Source: Loripinus fragilis (taxonomy: Eukaryota; Mollusca; Bivalvia; Lucinida; Lucinidae). Taken from it: DNA of 64,000 nucleotides. The notes beneath the pieces were generated by a model that worked only from the letters and a program-made list of their open reading frames with translations, searched no databases and had not been told where the DNA came from. Shown piece by piece: positions 1-11,610 of the stretch (its first letter is position 1; each line of letters opens with the position of its first letter). The translations under genes were made by a program, and so were the position numbers. The stretch spans positions 29,680,690 to 29,744,689 of the forward strand of contig OZ026530.1 of assembly GCA_964019695.1 (NCBI GenBank), in the 5' to 3' direction.

Positions 1-667
1 AAGTTTTAATAAAAATCAGTGAGTTAACTAGAGGGAGTGCGCATGTAGCCCTGTAAGGATGAGGAATGACACTTGTGCTAGGGGGGTCCCGGGGCATGCT
101 CATCCGTGAAGTTTTGAAAAAAGGTGCTATCTGGTGCATTCTGAGCGTTCCGAAATAATCAACCTAAAAATCAACAACTCTAGGGATAATAAATCAACAA
201 CAACAAAAATCATTCGGCATATTTTTCTTTGATCAATCTAGATGTGCATGTAAATAAACAAAAACATTTTATTAAGGGGGTCTTGGGGGCATGAGTCCCC
301 CCCCCCCCCCGAAGCATTTTTTTTTAAAACTAACAAAATGGAGGCTTTTCCTTTAAGATGAAATTTTATATATATAAATATTTTTTTGCTTTTTGGCAGT
401 GCTCACTAAATCCCCAAAACTATGAGCTTGCTCCCCAGATCCCCTAAAATAATTACCAGTGCTCCCCAGCTGCCTGAAAAGAAATAGCTATTCTCCCCAA
501 ACCCCTGGGGGCCAGATCTTGCGGTCTTGTAGCTGTCTGTGCTCTATGCGTTTTCCTCATGGTATCCTATTTGGCATATCTTGGCCATATTCACGTGTTT
601 AATTATATTTTATTAATATTGAGTATTACTAAACAGTTTCCCTAAGTGCGACAGACATAACACATTA
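1..667. other. Gene-free stretch
   Basis: No coding region or recognised repeat is visible. The stretch is AT-rich with a C homopolymer at about 300-311 and loosely repeated CCCC-containing words at 400-510. I see nothing that supports a gene. Confidence 0.5.
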
Positions 668-764
668 CCCAGCAGGCACATGTCGTCGTATTGACGTTAA
701 TGTGACGTCATTACATCACATTGACGTCGACACGGCGTTCCTTTTTTGTTCTGTGTCTGCTGGG
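668..764. mobile_element. Short MITE with CCCAGCAG termini and TA target site
   Basis: The element is 97 bp and starts CCCAGCAGGCACA; it ends with the near complement TGTGTCTGCTGGG. It is flanked by TA on both sides, as expected for Tc1/mariner-type insertion. The interior carries several GACGT words, including one full TGACGTCA palindrome. It is too short to encode anything, so it would depend on a transposase from elsewhere. The family assignment rests only on the TA target and terminal inverted repeats. Confidence 0.6.
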
Positions 765-972
765 TATGGACAGCCAGTATTCAAGCCAATGATGCTGACT
801 TCAGAGTTATTTGTTAATTTGCTGAAATTTGTGTTTCATACAAATTCAAACGTTTTAATTCAGTCGAGTCGAATAAGCAAATCGTAGGCCGTTATTTTAT
901 TCACTAGAAACCCGAGTTTCTTATACTTCAACAACAAACGACTCTAGGGCGGAGATTTCGTACCAGTAAAAT

Positions 973-1497
973 GTATTTAAGCCCCTAGTGGCTTACACTG
1001 CTGTCGGTTCTAAGGCGGCGGCTCTGTTGTTGTTGATTTGTTTGTTTGTTTGATTTGATTCTTTACGTCCCTTCAACAATCTTTCAGTTATAAAGGGACG
1101 GGTCTTCCTGGGTTGAACCAGTACTTATAAGCTAGGATTAATGTTCTTGCTCAAGGACACAACACAGTGACGCCGGTGAGGCTCGAACCCGCGGCCCTTC
1201 GGTCTCGAGTCAAGCACTCTACCATCGAGCCACTGCGCTCCCTCAATTGTTGTTGATTCATTGTTTATTGTTACTCCCATTGTGGTAGTCTGTAATTTTT
1301 CAATGTTTTGTTGTACGTAACTATCCATTCTGTCCTTTCTAGTTTGCAATCATCTTGATTGTGAAGGGAGAGCTGGTTGTTTTGCTTGGTTTGTCTTGCT
1401 GGTGCCTCGTGATTGATGTGTGGCTCTTCCTCGCGGTGCCATGAGTTTGTCTGCAGTTTGTGATTGTGGTATTTCTTGATCATACTCACTTACTTTT
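973..1497 (+). repeat. Dispersed repeat R1, copy 1, split by a SINE
   Basis: This segment matches 7018-7318 at intervals over its length: TGGCTTA near the start, CAATCATCTTGAT in the middle, GTGTGGCTCTTCCT and TGATCATACTCACT at the end. A SINE at 1039-1246 interrupts it, and copy 2 keeps the uninterrupted site. A further end fragment lies at about 10130-10170. No coding capacity is seen. Confidence 0.7.
1039..1246 (-). mobile_element. tRNA-derived SINE (family S1) with 12-bp target duplication
   Basis: On the minus strand the head carries pol III-like promoter boxes: an A box around GGCTCGATGGTAGAGTGC and a B box GGTTCGAGCC. A TGTCCTTGAGCAAG block follows, then an AAAC-rich tail. The insertion is flanked by exact 12-bp copies of TTGTTGTTGATT at 1027-1038 and 1247-1258. 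A related copy lies at 59404-59600 and a fragment at about 52165-52205. SINEs of this type do not encode protein and are copied by LINE machinery. Confidence 0.8.
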
Positions 1498-1979
1498 TTC
1501 CTATAATCACAACGTATAACTACAAAGCCGTGCATTTTATTAATACGCTCACGCGCAAAGGTAAACGTTTTGTAATTGGGTATCTAACTGTTTGCATGCT
1601 GGTATACTCTGCTGTGCCTGAAAAATCGCACCGAAAGTCGTAGACAAATGAATCGCACGATGCCCGTGGCAAATGTACTTGGGACATACGAGATTAAATT
1701 ATATATATCTACGCTATGCAAGAAATAAGGCCCCGAGGGTATAAAACTTTTTTCATGTTCAACTCAACTGAGCACAAACGTTATCATGCTCATAAATGTT
1801 AAAATGCTGACAATTGTTTGCATTTTAATATTTATTACCATGATACATACTTTGGGTGTATGCAAGATGCAGGGGTGTGGAAATATTAAAATTATATACT
1901 AGTCCAGGGACAAATAAAGGGCCATAATGTACTTGTCCAAAGAAAATGTTATTTGTCCGAAAGAACAGATTAGCTTAAA

Positions 1980-2230
1980 CCTTTCTGTGCTTAAACAATT
2001 TACTCTTTCCAAAACAGTATACAACCAGATATCAACTATCTTGTAAACAGTGTAGATCCAGATCAGCTGGCTTCTGAAGAAGCAAGAAGCAACTGTTCTG
2101 TGCTTAAACAATTTACTCTTTCGAAAACAGTATAAAACCAAATATCAACTATCTTGTAAACAGTGTAGATTCAGATCAGCTGGCTTCAATTCAGAAGCCA
2201 GCTGATCTGGATCCACACTGTTTTCAATGC
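1980..2230. repeat. Tandem duplication ending in a CAGATCAGCTGG palindrome
   Basis: Two units of about 110 bp lie head to tail: a TTTCTGTGCTTAAACAATTT-like word recurs, followed in each unit by GTAAACAGTGTAGATCCAGATCAGCTGG. The second unit continues into the inverted complement of its end (GAAGCCAGCTGATCTGGATCC), giving a hairpin near 2160-2225. This palindrome belongs to the dispersed CAGATCAG family seen through the window. Confidence 0.6.
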
Positions 2231-2516
2231 AACATGTGAACTCGTAATAATTAATCAAAATATGAAATACACGAACAGAATTGTATTAACTTAATTCATT
2301 TGTACTTGTCCAAGGACAAGTAAATAGAAATTTACAACTTGTCCTGAATGAAAATGTACCAGTCGGACAAGTCCGCCATGGTACTTCCACAGCCCTGCTA
2401 GATGAATCTATTACATTTGTGCTGCTGCTTCCATCATGCGTGCTTACCTCCATTTTATTTTCATAAACATAACTAGGGTAGACCTTTGCAGCAGAAGTGT
2501 TACTGTAGAAGCATCT

Positions 2517-4470
2517 CAGGGCCGTCGCCGCATATTTAAAAGTGGTCCGGCGGAGGAAATCATCGAGTGCCGACGGCACGAGAGGGGGGAGAGCACGAGA
2601 GGGGGACTCCTCCTCTCGTTAGGGGGGTTAGGGGTCTCCCGCGAGAAATTTTTGAATATTTAGCGCTTCGTTGCGAGTTTTTAATGGGTTTTTATGCGTT
2701 TGGAACCAGATTCTAATCACGATTTTTTGCTAGAAAAGATATTTCTTGGCGCGTGAGAAAAAACGAATTCTGAACATAATGGTTTTCAGATAGTCACGAT
2801 TTTTTTTATACTTTTTCTTCGCATATTTCTAAGACATTATGTCGCCTAAGTTTCCGCAGGTTTTGGCAAAGTACTTTTAGCACTGATCCTTGGTTGTCAT
2901 GGACGGATCCAGAGGGGGGACAGGGGGTCCGGACCCCCCCCCCCGAAAAATCACAAAAATTAGGGTTTCTAAGCAATACTGGTCCAGATCTCCTGAAAAA
3001 TCACAAAGCTACCAAGCCAGCATTCAATGTTGGGCCATTATCGGCCCGCCAGCGAAATGGCGTTTCGCTGGCGGGCCAATGATGACCCGCATATAGTGGT
3101 ATTTTGATCTTCCCTCCCCTCATCAGCTAAAAAAAGAGTCAAAGTTGGACCACCTCTGACATAACTTTCTGGCTCCGCGCATGGTTGTACTTCACGAAAA
3201 GATGTGCATAAGCGTCTTTTCAATTAGTACACTCTTTACTTTAACATGTTTAAAGGCACATATTTTGTGATATATGGAATCATTAGTGAATTTACTGATA
3301 AGGGACAGTTTCAGTATCTCACAAACTTAAAGGGGCCTCAAGAGGGGACTTACCTGTATACAACACAATTTCTTTCACTAAGATAAAGATAAATATTTTA
3401 TCAGAAAATACCTAATCCCTCCATGGGACCACTTTATTGCCCCCTGTAAGGAAGTCATAATCACCTAATAAAGATTAGCCTTTGATCTGTCCAATATGAC
3501 CCCCATCTTCACCAGCGAAGGTTTCGTCGTATCTACCTTTCGACCATAAGACAATCGCAACCCTTGGTAGGACAAGATGTATGACCCCTGAAGAGAATCA
3601 TAATGAGTGGTACCAGTATTATTGCTAAATTTTCTATGTCTTTAAGGATCTAGATTTTTGCTGCACAACTTTCCTTGATGAGTTCCCTTGCGATAGGCAT
3701 AACGTGAGATCTTTGGCTTTGAATATCGTAATGAAGCCAGGGCCTACTGTCAAACTACGACGGCTTAGCCCTTCTCTGTTCATGCTTCTTAAAAGTCGAA
3801 TGAACGTTGTGGGAACCGAAAAGTCTTGGGCTGAATTGGAACAGGCATAACTTGTATATCCGTAACGGAATGAATTGTAACAACACATGCCCACGATGTC
3901 CATAACGTTTAAACATACTCAGTCGTTTAGAAGCCTTGAAAAAATGTCAATTTGAGGGAAATGAAACTGGCGCATAGAAATTATCTGGGCCTCAATGCGA
4001 GAAGACCTGTCTTTAGGGTTTACGACCATGCAAGACTCAAACCAACCTACTCAGTTACAGCGAGTACATGTAGCTAGAAAGCTGAAATTTTGCGTGTAGC
4101 AAGTTTAACGATTGTACTTTCAAGAGGACGAACAACAAAGGCACTGATCAGACTGTGCGGATGTGTAGGCTGGTCTGCGCCTTTAATCTTCGAATGCAAC
4201 TACGTCAGGTTTTCTCTCGACACGGCCCATAAGTAAGATAACTGTCATTATAATAATTGCATTGTTTTTCAATGTTTTCACACCTTGACTAGGTCGGTCT
4301 ATGGATGACACGCGCAACGAGCGTTATCGATGATTGCATCAATAAATTGAAAATGAGAGGTAAGCGCAAAGAAAAATGAGCCAAAACGAGAAAAAGGGAT
4401 ACGGCAGAAATACTCGTCCAAAAAAGTGGTCCGGCGCTCGCCGTCCTGCCGGACCGGCGACGACGGCCTT
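2517..4470 (+). mobile_element. 1.95-kb DNA transposon-like element, left copy
   Basis: The element starts CAGGGCCGTCGCCGC and ends GCGACGACGGCCTT, so its ends are imperfect inverted repeats; both ends also carry AAGTGGTCCGGCG within the first 40-60 bp. It is flanked by exact GCATCT copies (2511-2516 and 4471-4476), a likely 6-bp target duplication. The reverse copy at 12136-14089 differs at only a few positions by eye. No transposase-like frame is visible; the longest open frame (89 codons at 3634-3903, minus) has no recognisable motif, so I regard the element as non-autonomous. A smaller MITE is nested at 2898-3184. The superfamily is undetermined. Confidence 0.7.
2898..3184 (+). mobile_element. 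Palindromic MITE, family M1 (GGATCCAGA ends)
   Basis: The element starts CATGGACGGATCCAGAGGGG and ends in CTTTCTGGCTCCGCGCATG, which is the near complement. The centre is a GC-rich hairpin in which GGCCCGCCAGCGAAA is followed by its complement. The same layout recurs at 9700-10019, 10870-11048, 11165-11404, 13423-13708 and 43004-43295. Non-coding. Confidence 0.75.
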
Positions 4471-4476
4471 GCATCT

Positions 4477-7017
4477 ACAAAATATATAAATAATGTCTCA
4501 CAAAGTATTAGATTTTAAACCAATGCGATCCAGTATGATCCGCAACTATATACTTAGGCAATACTGCCTATCAGTTACTTTTTTCAGTTTTTAAGCAGCC
4601 AGGGCCCCAAATTACAATGCTTCATTAAAGTTAAGGATGGCTTAAGTGTATAATTGATATTTAGCATGTTACAGAGTACAATTAATGTAAAGAAAATGCC
4701 AGGATCGGTGCAGTACTTATGGTCAAAGATATAATAGTGATCTACAGAAATAATGAAACTATTTTGATATAAGTTTGAAACGTATATTTTTCACTTCCTG
4801 AAATTCAATTCTTAAGTCTCCCTTTACTTTAAAGGGGCATTGTAATTTTCGACCCAAGTGATTGACTACACGCTTGGGTAAGTAATGGACGTACGTAAGC
4901 TTATGTGTAGATTAGTTTAGAGCAATGATTTAATCTAGCTGATTAAGTAGATAATCACAAAATCTATAAGATTTTTCAATCATTTGAGAATGACCATGAC
5001 CTTTAAGCTTGTCGTTCACCCTGAGTCATAAATTCTACACATCGTCTCATTGAGAGAAACATTGGAGTGTAGTTTCATGAGATCATTCATAGGCTTCATG
5101 AGATATTCAGCACGGACTGACAGATGGGCTAACAAAAGAAATCCATTCCTATAACCTCAGTTATAAGCCTCCTGTAATATAGTTAATATAAAAACAAGAG
5201 GGCACTTGGACCCTGGTCAATCACCTGAGAGTTATTAATTATAAGGTCATAGGAAAGCATTACTCCTCCAAAATACCAGTTTTTTTCAATTTTGATAGAA
5301 CAACAAGTTCCATAGAAAAGTTTCCATCATGTAGAACCCATCATGTAGAACATCGACTTTTCTTTTAGATAGTCTATGTAAACCTTGTTAACCCAGGGCC
5401 TGCCAATTTTGGTCCCAGAGGCATCATGGTAGAGGATAAATGAATCACGATACATACGCCACATCAACACATTTTAAAAGGCCTAGTGACACCATTACGA
5501 GGGGGGCCCAATACACTGAAGGACTTTAAAAGGCAAAAATTTAAGAAATTATTATTTATTGCACCCAGAACATTTTTAGCCTTCTTTAACGGGTAAAATG
5601 GGCTGGTAACGACCAGGGGTAACGACTCTCTGCTTCTATCGAAAACTAATACCAACGCTTTTACAAACACTGGCCACCAGCTACGTATATCAGGTTTACT
5701 ATGTTTTGCACGTGGCGTCCCTATGAATCAATGAAGCCAAATATTATATCATTTCACATGCAGCTTGTACATATACATGTATAAGAAACACTGTAGCTTT
5801 AGTTTCATAATATACATATACAACGGTTGTCCGAACATGAACGATTTGGCGCAATTGGTATGTTGCAAGCTGGAGTGCGTGTTTCTGAAGTCACGTGATA
5901 TTATAATTGTCATCCGTTAACTGGAAAGTGCCTAAGAGATCGTTATCAGGCAACAGGAACAGTGAAATATCACGTAGGTCTGGTTAACCAAAATGACGAA
6001 CTGCCATTAAGATGGCAACTTACGTCGAGTGTATTGACGATATTTGCATCGACAATATCCGTACCGACTGGCTACCGTCAGTGCCAGACAAATAGTAGGG
6101 CTCAGAGGGTAATTTGTATCTAGATTTTTAATAAAATATTTTTATACAATGACTTTAAATCGACAAATTCAAATTGCAACTTTAGAATCTAAGGTTATTG
6201 CTTTTCGATAGACTGTTGCCCTGATAACATTTATTATTTTGGTATGAAATCTAAAAACATGTTAAGCTGACATGTTGATGTTCATTGTTGCCAAATCTCA
6301 ATGAAATTGACACATTAAAATAAGAAAACTTTATGAATTTCAGTTTTTTTTTTTTTTTAAAAGTCCTTCAGTGTATGTAATGAAAGCGCATTCATAATCC
6401 ATTCCGCGAATGCATTAGGTTTCTATACTATATGCTAAACAAAAGATCAATCTTGAGCCTTTATCGTTCTGACTTATTTAGGTGGAGACTTTAGGAAGCG
6501 CATACTCATACACATTGGATAGCAAAGAAATATTTTAACGGATTTAGGAAGGCATTCTGTATTTTCTAAAAAGTGTACTTTGCATATCCGCAGTTTTGGT
6601 CTTAATTTCCTTTTAGCTGCTTAAGCACTGTCTGATTAGTACCTAATTGCCTCCTCTTACGTTGAAGCATTTAAAAAAAGAGACGTAAAACTTGAAAATA
6701 TACCGATACGGTATGCACGGTTCTTGAAAATGGGCATTTTGTGTTTGGGTCAAGAAAGGACAACTTATTCGGTATTTTAAAACAGACTAGATCACACACA
6801 TCCCAAAATAAAATGTTTTAAAAGGCAGTCATTTTTTCTAATGTTTCCTCTTCTGTATATAATGAAATGTGAGACGGTTCTTTTGACTACCTACAATGCT
6901 GTTTTATTTTTAAACATGAAAAACAATTTTCTATTACACACTCTTTTTATTTCTTAATTAGACATTAGGTGTCTTATAAGTCGAAAACGACTGAACTTCA
7001 ATATAAATGCACATATA
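4477..7017. other. Gene-free stretch between repeats
   Basis: No protein-like frame is seen on either strand. Around 5190-5240 a short ACAAGAGGGCACTTGG...CACCTGA segment resembles a repeat common in mollusc genomes (recalled, not checked). The rest is AT-rich unique-looking sequence. Confidence 0.45.
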
Positions 7018-7318
7018 GGTTAAGCCCCCTGGTGGCTTATGCTGCTGTTCGTTTTAAGTCGGTGGTATTGCTGTTGGTGATTCATTGTTGATTGTTACTC
7101 TCATTGTGGGAGTCAGTAATTGTTCTGTATTTTGTTGTGCGTTACTTTATTTTCACCATAATTTTGCAATCATCTTGATGGGGAAGAGAGAGTTGGTTGC
7201 TTTGCTTTTATTTTTGCATTCCTAGTGCCTTGTGATTGTTGTGTGGCTCTTCCTTACGGTGCCATGTGTTTGTCTACAGTTGTGATTGTGGTATTTCCTG
7301 ATCATACTCACTATTTTT
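7018..7318 (+). repeat. Dispersed repeat R1, copy 2 (uninterrupted site)
   Basis: This copy matches 973-1497 but lacks the SINE. At the place matching the SINE insertion it reads straight through GTTGGTGATTCATTG, so it represents the pre-insertion state. It ends in TTTCCTGATCATACTCACT like copy 1. Confidence 0.7.
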
Positions 7319-7790
7319 GAGTTGAGAGAGTAATTATATGTTAAAAGTGGTAGAATACGATGCTTATTGAATTACTTTTAACAGCATTGACACTATGAAA
7401 GCCATCAAAAATGTAAAACGAAAATTGCAAATGTTTAACAGAAGGATAATATTTTATGATTAATCATACATGTAGACTCAGACAACCAAATGTTTAAGTG
7501 TAAACTTTGTTTTTATTTTCTTGCCTACCGCAAGGTCTGTATTAGCACGTGTTTGGTGTTCAATAAAACTACCATAATAATGTTTTAAGTATTCTCAGCA
7601 TAAGTTTGGATTCTCAAAAGCACCGTCTTCGTGAGACAACATAAGCTTTGGTTTGAATGCAGAAAAAAGTATCTGGTGGTCTGATTGATGCTTTTTTTTA
7701 TCAGTTTTAGGTGTCTTACAAGTGGAAACGGCTAGAAATCTATATGAATTTTATGGTATGAATGCCACAAAAATATAAAAGAAATGAATT

Positions 7791-7900
7791 AATTTTTTGG
7801 AATGTTCATAGAATCATGAATACTTTGGTTCTCTTGCAAAGTAAGTTAACTTTGCAGGAGACCCGAAGTATTCATGATTCCATGAACAGACCAAAAATTG
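7791..7900. repeat. Long imperfect hairpin
   Basis: About 50 bp from the AATTTTTTGG word to TTGCAAAGT is followed after a 5-base loop by its near complement, AACTTTGCAGG through CCAAAAATT. The arms match at roughly 85 percent by eye. The shape fits a small foldback MITE; a pre-miRNA is possible but nothing else supports it. Confidence 0.65.
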
Positions 7901-9699
7901 TATTGCTCATATTTACACTTTATTATAAACATCTAAAATATAAAAAATATTTATAGTTTAGGAAACAAAACAGTTTTGTAATTAATGTGAAATAATGTTA
8001 ACGGCTTTGTCTGAGTATAAAACGGAAAAGGGGAACAGCCAGTGTAAACACGGACAGCCAATGGTGCAAACAAGAGGCTAGCTTTGCACGTGGAACTCTG
8101 GCATGGCTAGCTGTCAATCGCAACACCAGTGTCACTTCTGGCAAATGAGCTAGATGTTTGAAGCATATTAAACGGGCAAGTGAGCTTGTCAGATGTCAAT
8201 CATAGTTATGTCATTCATGAGACTATGAACGGTTGCAAAAATCTTAAGATTCATTAAAGGATTTCTACGAAAATGTAAATATTAATGTATGGCAATAAGA
8301 AATGTTTTGTTACTGTTTTGTTTTAACTGAGAATTTCGATAAAGCAGTTATTTCAGCATTTTTATCAAACCCTTTTAAATCTTAGACTAGTAAACTACTA
8401 CTAAATCAAAAGTTTCTCTGTAAAATCTCCCTTCTAAGCTGATAGCCCCATCAGAGAGATAGTATATTAGAAAGAAGGACTCAAGTTAAGTGGGCCATTT
8501 TTTTAAGTCGTAGATTTTGTTAAATATCAGTTAGACGGGGGCCAGTCTACGTATGTACAGCAGCCATAGAGCAGCATGTTTTCTATGCATTGTAAGAAAA
8601 TCATTTTGTTATAGCGCTTGTCTGTTCAAAGTTAAGTTCGTTCAAACCGTTGACATTTTCATGAGTTTTCTTGAGCCAATCCGTTGACATAATACTGCAT
8701 ATAAAGGTATAATTTGTGTTGAACTAGCTAGTCCAATCCGTCAACAATTGCCGCTTACACGGCTAACATAATCAACTATTTCTCAAAAACCAGCCAAGGG
8801 ATTTTATTACGGTTTTCAGCGTCTGGATCAGAATTGAATTGTGCATCGTAGTTCATAGATATGATACGGATATATACATGCAGTTTCAAAGGAATGACAA
8901 GAAAATATTTGGGTCATCGCTTCAAAAATTATCAGCACAGAAAAAGACATTTCAATGAACCGATGCACGCAACTGTGTATATTTTTCGCCACAGAACTTG
9001 TCGTTTTATGCAGATAAATCAATTCTACGTGCGGTAATTTGGATCGTTCGGCTGATGCATGCTTAATACAGTAATCATATTGGATACAATGAGACACCTA
9101 CCTTGCCTGTGTTGAATGGTCCGCCATCTTGGGTGGTCCGCTCCGCTTCCAAAAAACGGCCGATCCGGAGCTCGATACAGACAGTGGATATACGAAAGTA
9201 AACATGGTATTCATTGAACTGTATAAACCACGTGTTACCCATATGAAATACATTGAGGGAAAATAAGGAATTTTCTAAATCGAAAACGACTTAGTTATTT
9301 TATTTTACAAGAGATTCCAGACTTATTTTCCCATCATAAATATTCAAATATGCAATTGTATATTAGGCGGTGTTTTATTATATGTATGTGCAAAATTTTA
9401 GTCCAAAAATCTATCATTAAAGACATTTAAAAAAAGAAAAACGTTGTTCACTGAATTTCTGTACGGACTATAGTCTTAACGTATGGCCATCTCCATTTTT
9501 AGGTGCGTATCACTGTTTTCCAGTATATAAAAAGTTTTCACATTTTCCGTCGCAACCAGGTATATTTGTTTTCACATTTACGGTTTAAGTTTTCACATTT
9601 ACCGGGCATTATTACATTTTCATATTTAGGGGTGCGACAGTCCTTTGCTTTTCACTCTATCAATATTTTTGTTATATCTCCTCCTGAATTGTCTCTTGA
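7901..9699. other. Gene-free stretch
   Basis: I see no supported gene. A locally GC-rich patch near 9115-9175 (CCGCCATCTTGGGTGGTCCG) stands out but has no convincing open frame attached. The rest is AT-rich. Confidence 0.4.
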
Positions 9700-10019
9700 C
9701 ATGGGGCGGATCCAGAGGGGCGGGGGGCAGGGGGTCTGGACCCCCCTGAAGAATCACAAAAATATAGGGTTTCCTAGCAATATTGATCCGGATCCCCTAA
9801 AATCACAAAGCTATCAAGCCATCGTTTAATGGTGGGGCATCATCGGCACGCCAGCAAAACGCTTTTCGATGGCGGGCCGATGATGGCCCTCTGTTAGTGG
9901 CATTTGGATTCTCTCTACATCCCCTGAACTAAAAAACAACAACAAAAAAACAAACGAAAAACGAAAAAACGTTACCAGTGTTGGACACCCTCTGACAAAA
10001 CTTTCTGGATCCGCGCATG
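9700..10019 (+). mobile_element. Palindromic MITE, family M1
   Basis: It starts CATGGGGCGGATCCAGAGGG and ends TTTCTGGATCCGCGCATG, complete at both termini. The central CGCCAGCAAAACGC...TCGATGGCGGGCC hairpin is decayed relative to the copies at 2898 and 13423, so this is an older copy. Confidence 0.75.
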
Positions 10020-10310
10020 CTTGAGCTCTATGGACCTTTTTCAGAACATATTTGACTTCACTACACCTAGTGGGCGGTAGAACACCACCCTCCACTTCTC
10101 TATTGTGTAGATTTTATTAGCTCGGCTCCGAGGTGATTGTGGTATTTCCTGATCATACTCTCTTACATTTTGAAATGAAAACATGTACTTTTCTTGCGTC
10201 AGTATGTTTTTTAATGTGTTTTGTGTAAGAAGACGAAAAATCGAAATTTGACTATCATCTTTACGGTCTGATAATTCGGGTATGTTACAAAATTGATATG
10301 AACTCTTAAT

Positions 10311-10535
10311 GCGCCAATCGCAACAAAATTCGTCTGCTTTCTCGTCTGCTGAAATGTTTAAGAAGCCTCTATGGCAAACAGTGTGGACCCAGATCAGACT
10401 GCTCGTATAGGAGCATCTGTTCTGGGTCCACTCTGTTTCCTTCTATACCTAATAAGGCAATTATTTGCAGCAGACGACTTCAGCAGACGACAATTTCAGC
10501 TACATTTTTTCTTGGCGCTTTAAGGTTTAACTCTT
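10311..10535. mobile_element. Foldback MITE, family M2 (CAGATCAG palindrome)
   Basis: The core is AAACAGTGTGGACCCAGATC, then a loop, then the complement TCTGGGTCCACTCTGTTT. Flanking CGTCTGCTGAAATG and CAGCAGACGAC words are also inverted, giving long nested arms. A close relative is at 14094-14275. Related cores occur near 23166, 23639, 24020, 31707, 36788, 48190, 51285 and 53640. Confidence 0.65.
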
Positions 10536-10869
10536 TGCCTGCCGGATATTGTCGGATTATTGTCGTCTGCTTTTTCCCCCAAACAATTAACTGTTTCGAA
10601 AATCTTTCAGGATTACTTACAAGGTGGCAATTTAGAATTTAAAACAAACCAGGACCGATGTTTTGTTGAACCTGATCTGGGCCCAATTTTCATTTTATTT
10701 TCAGCAGACGGCACTAACAGACAAAAATTTAGTCGGTATTATGTTTCGTGTTGAGAATAGCACACGAAACGTTAATAAATGAGATTTCAGAGAAAGGACG
10801 GGGTAGGTAACTTATCGATTTGATGTTTATCTTTTTTCTGTTTAAATAAGATTTCGTGTATCTTTGACA

Positions 10870-11048
10870 ACTTTTTTTAGTTGATGAGGGGAGACATGAT
10901 CTAAAAATCACTAAAAGCGGTCCATCACCGGCCCGCCAGCGAAACGCCATTTAAATGGCGGGCCCAACATTGAATACTGGCTTGGTAGCTTTGCGATTTT
11001 CCAGGGTGGGGGGTGTCCGTACCCTCTACTCCACCCCTCTGGATCTGA
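10870..11048 (-). mobile_element. Palindromic MITE, family M1, truncated copy
   Basis: In minus orientation it keeps the GGCCCGCCAGCGAAACGCC hairpin side, the AACATTGAATACTGGCTTGG block and the CCCCTCTGGATC end. The AGTTGATGAGGGGAG side near 10879 is present but the outermost terminus is lost. Confidence 0.6.
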
Positions 11049-11164
11049 TTTTTGATATATCGCTAATAATAGGCGAAAGTCCATTCCTAAATTCCTCTGT
11101 ATGTTACGTGTCTCAAATGTAGGCATACTAGGGTCTGTATTTGTTGAATATTCGTGCGGATACT

Positions 11165-11404
11165 GAAGGTTTTTTTTGTTGTTGAGCGGAGAGAGGATCT
11201 AAATACCTCTAAAAAGCGGGCCATTATCGGTCCGCCAGCGAAACGCTTGCCCGTTCGCTCGCTCGTTTCGCTGGCGAGCCGATAAAAGCCCAACCGTAAT
11301 TGAATGCTGTGATTTTCCAGAGGATCCGGAAAAGTATTGCTAAGGGACCCTAGCTTTGTGAATTTTCATGGGAGGGGTGGGGTGAAGCTCTGGATCCGCG
11401 CTTG
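11165..11404 (-). mobile_element. Palindromic MITE, family M1, second minus copy
   Basis: It lies about 115 bp after the previous copy in the same orientation. It keeps the GTCCGCCAGCGAAACGC hairpin side, an altered centre with GCTCGCTCGTTTCGCTGG, and the end CTCTGGATCCGCGC. Two adjacent copies suggest repeated insertion or a local duplication. Confidence 0.6.
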
Positions 11405-11610
11405 CTGTCTAGCATATTCTTGAGATGAAGCTGATATACATCGGTAGTGCATTCTCATACGCTGTCTGTCTTAGCCCTTAATGCGCCAATCGCAACAAAA
11501 GTCACAGCGCTGTGACAAATCACAGGCTCATATGGGCCTTACCATTGCAAGGCGCGCGCAAAGGACAAGTTTCAAAAAAGTATTGTACACTTAGCAACCC
11601 CAAAAGACAT

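Noticed and set aside
3634..3903. 89-codon frame present in both 1.95-kb copies
   Set aside because: It is identical in both only because the copies are nearly identical; the sequence shows no domain and the diverged relic at 37.7-38.6 kb does not keep it.
8828..9097. 89-codon minus-strand frame
   Set aside because: No motif, no compositional support and no relation to neighbours; chance frame in AT-rich DNA.
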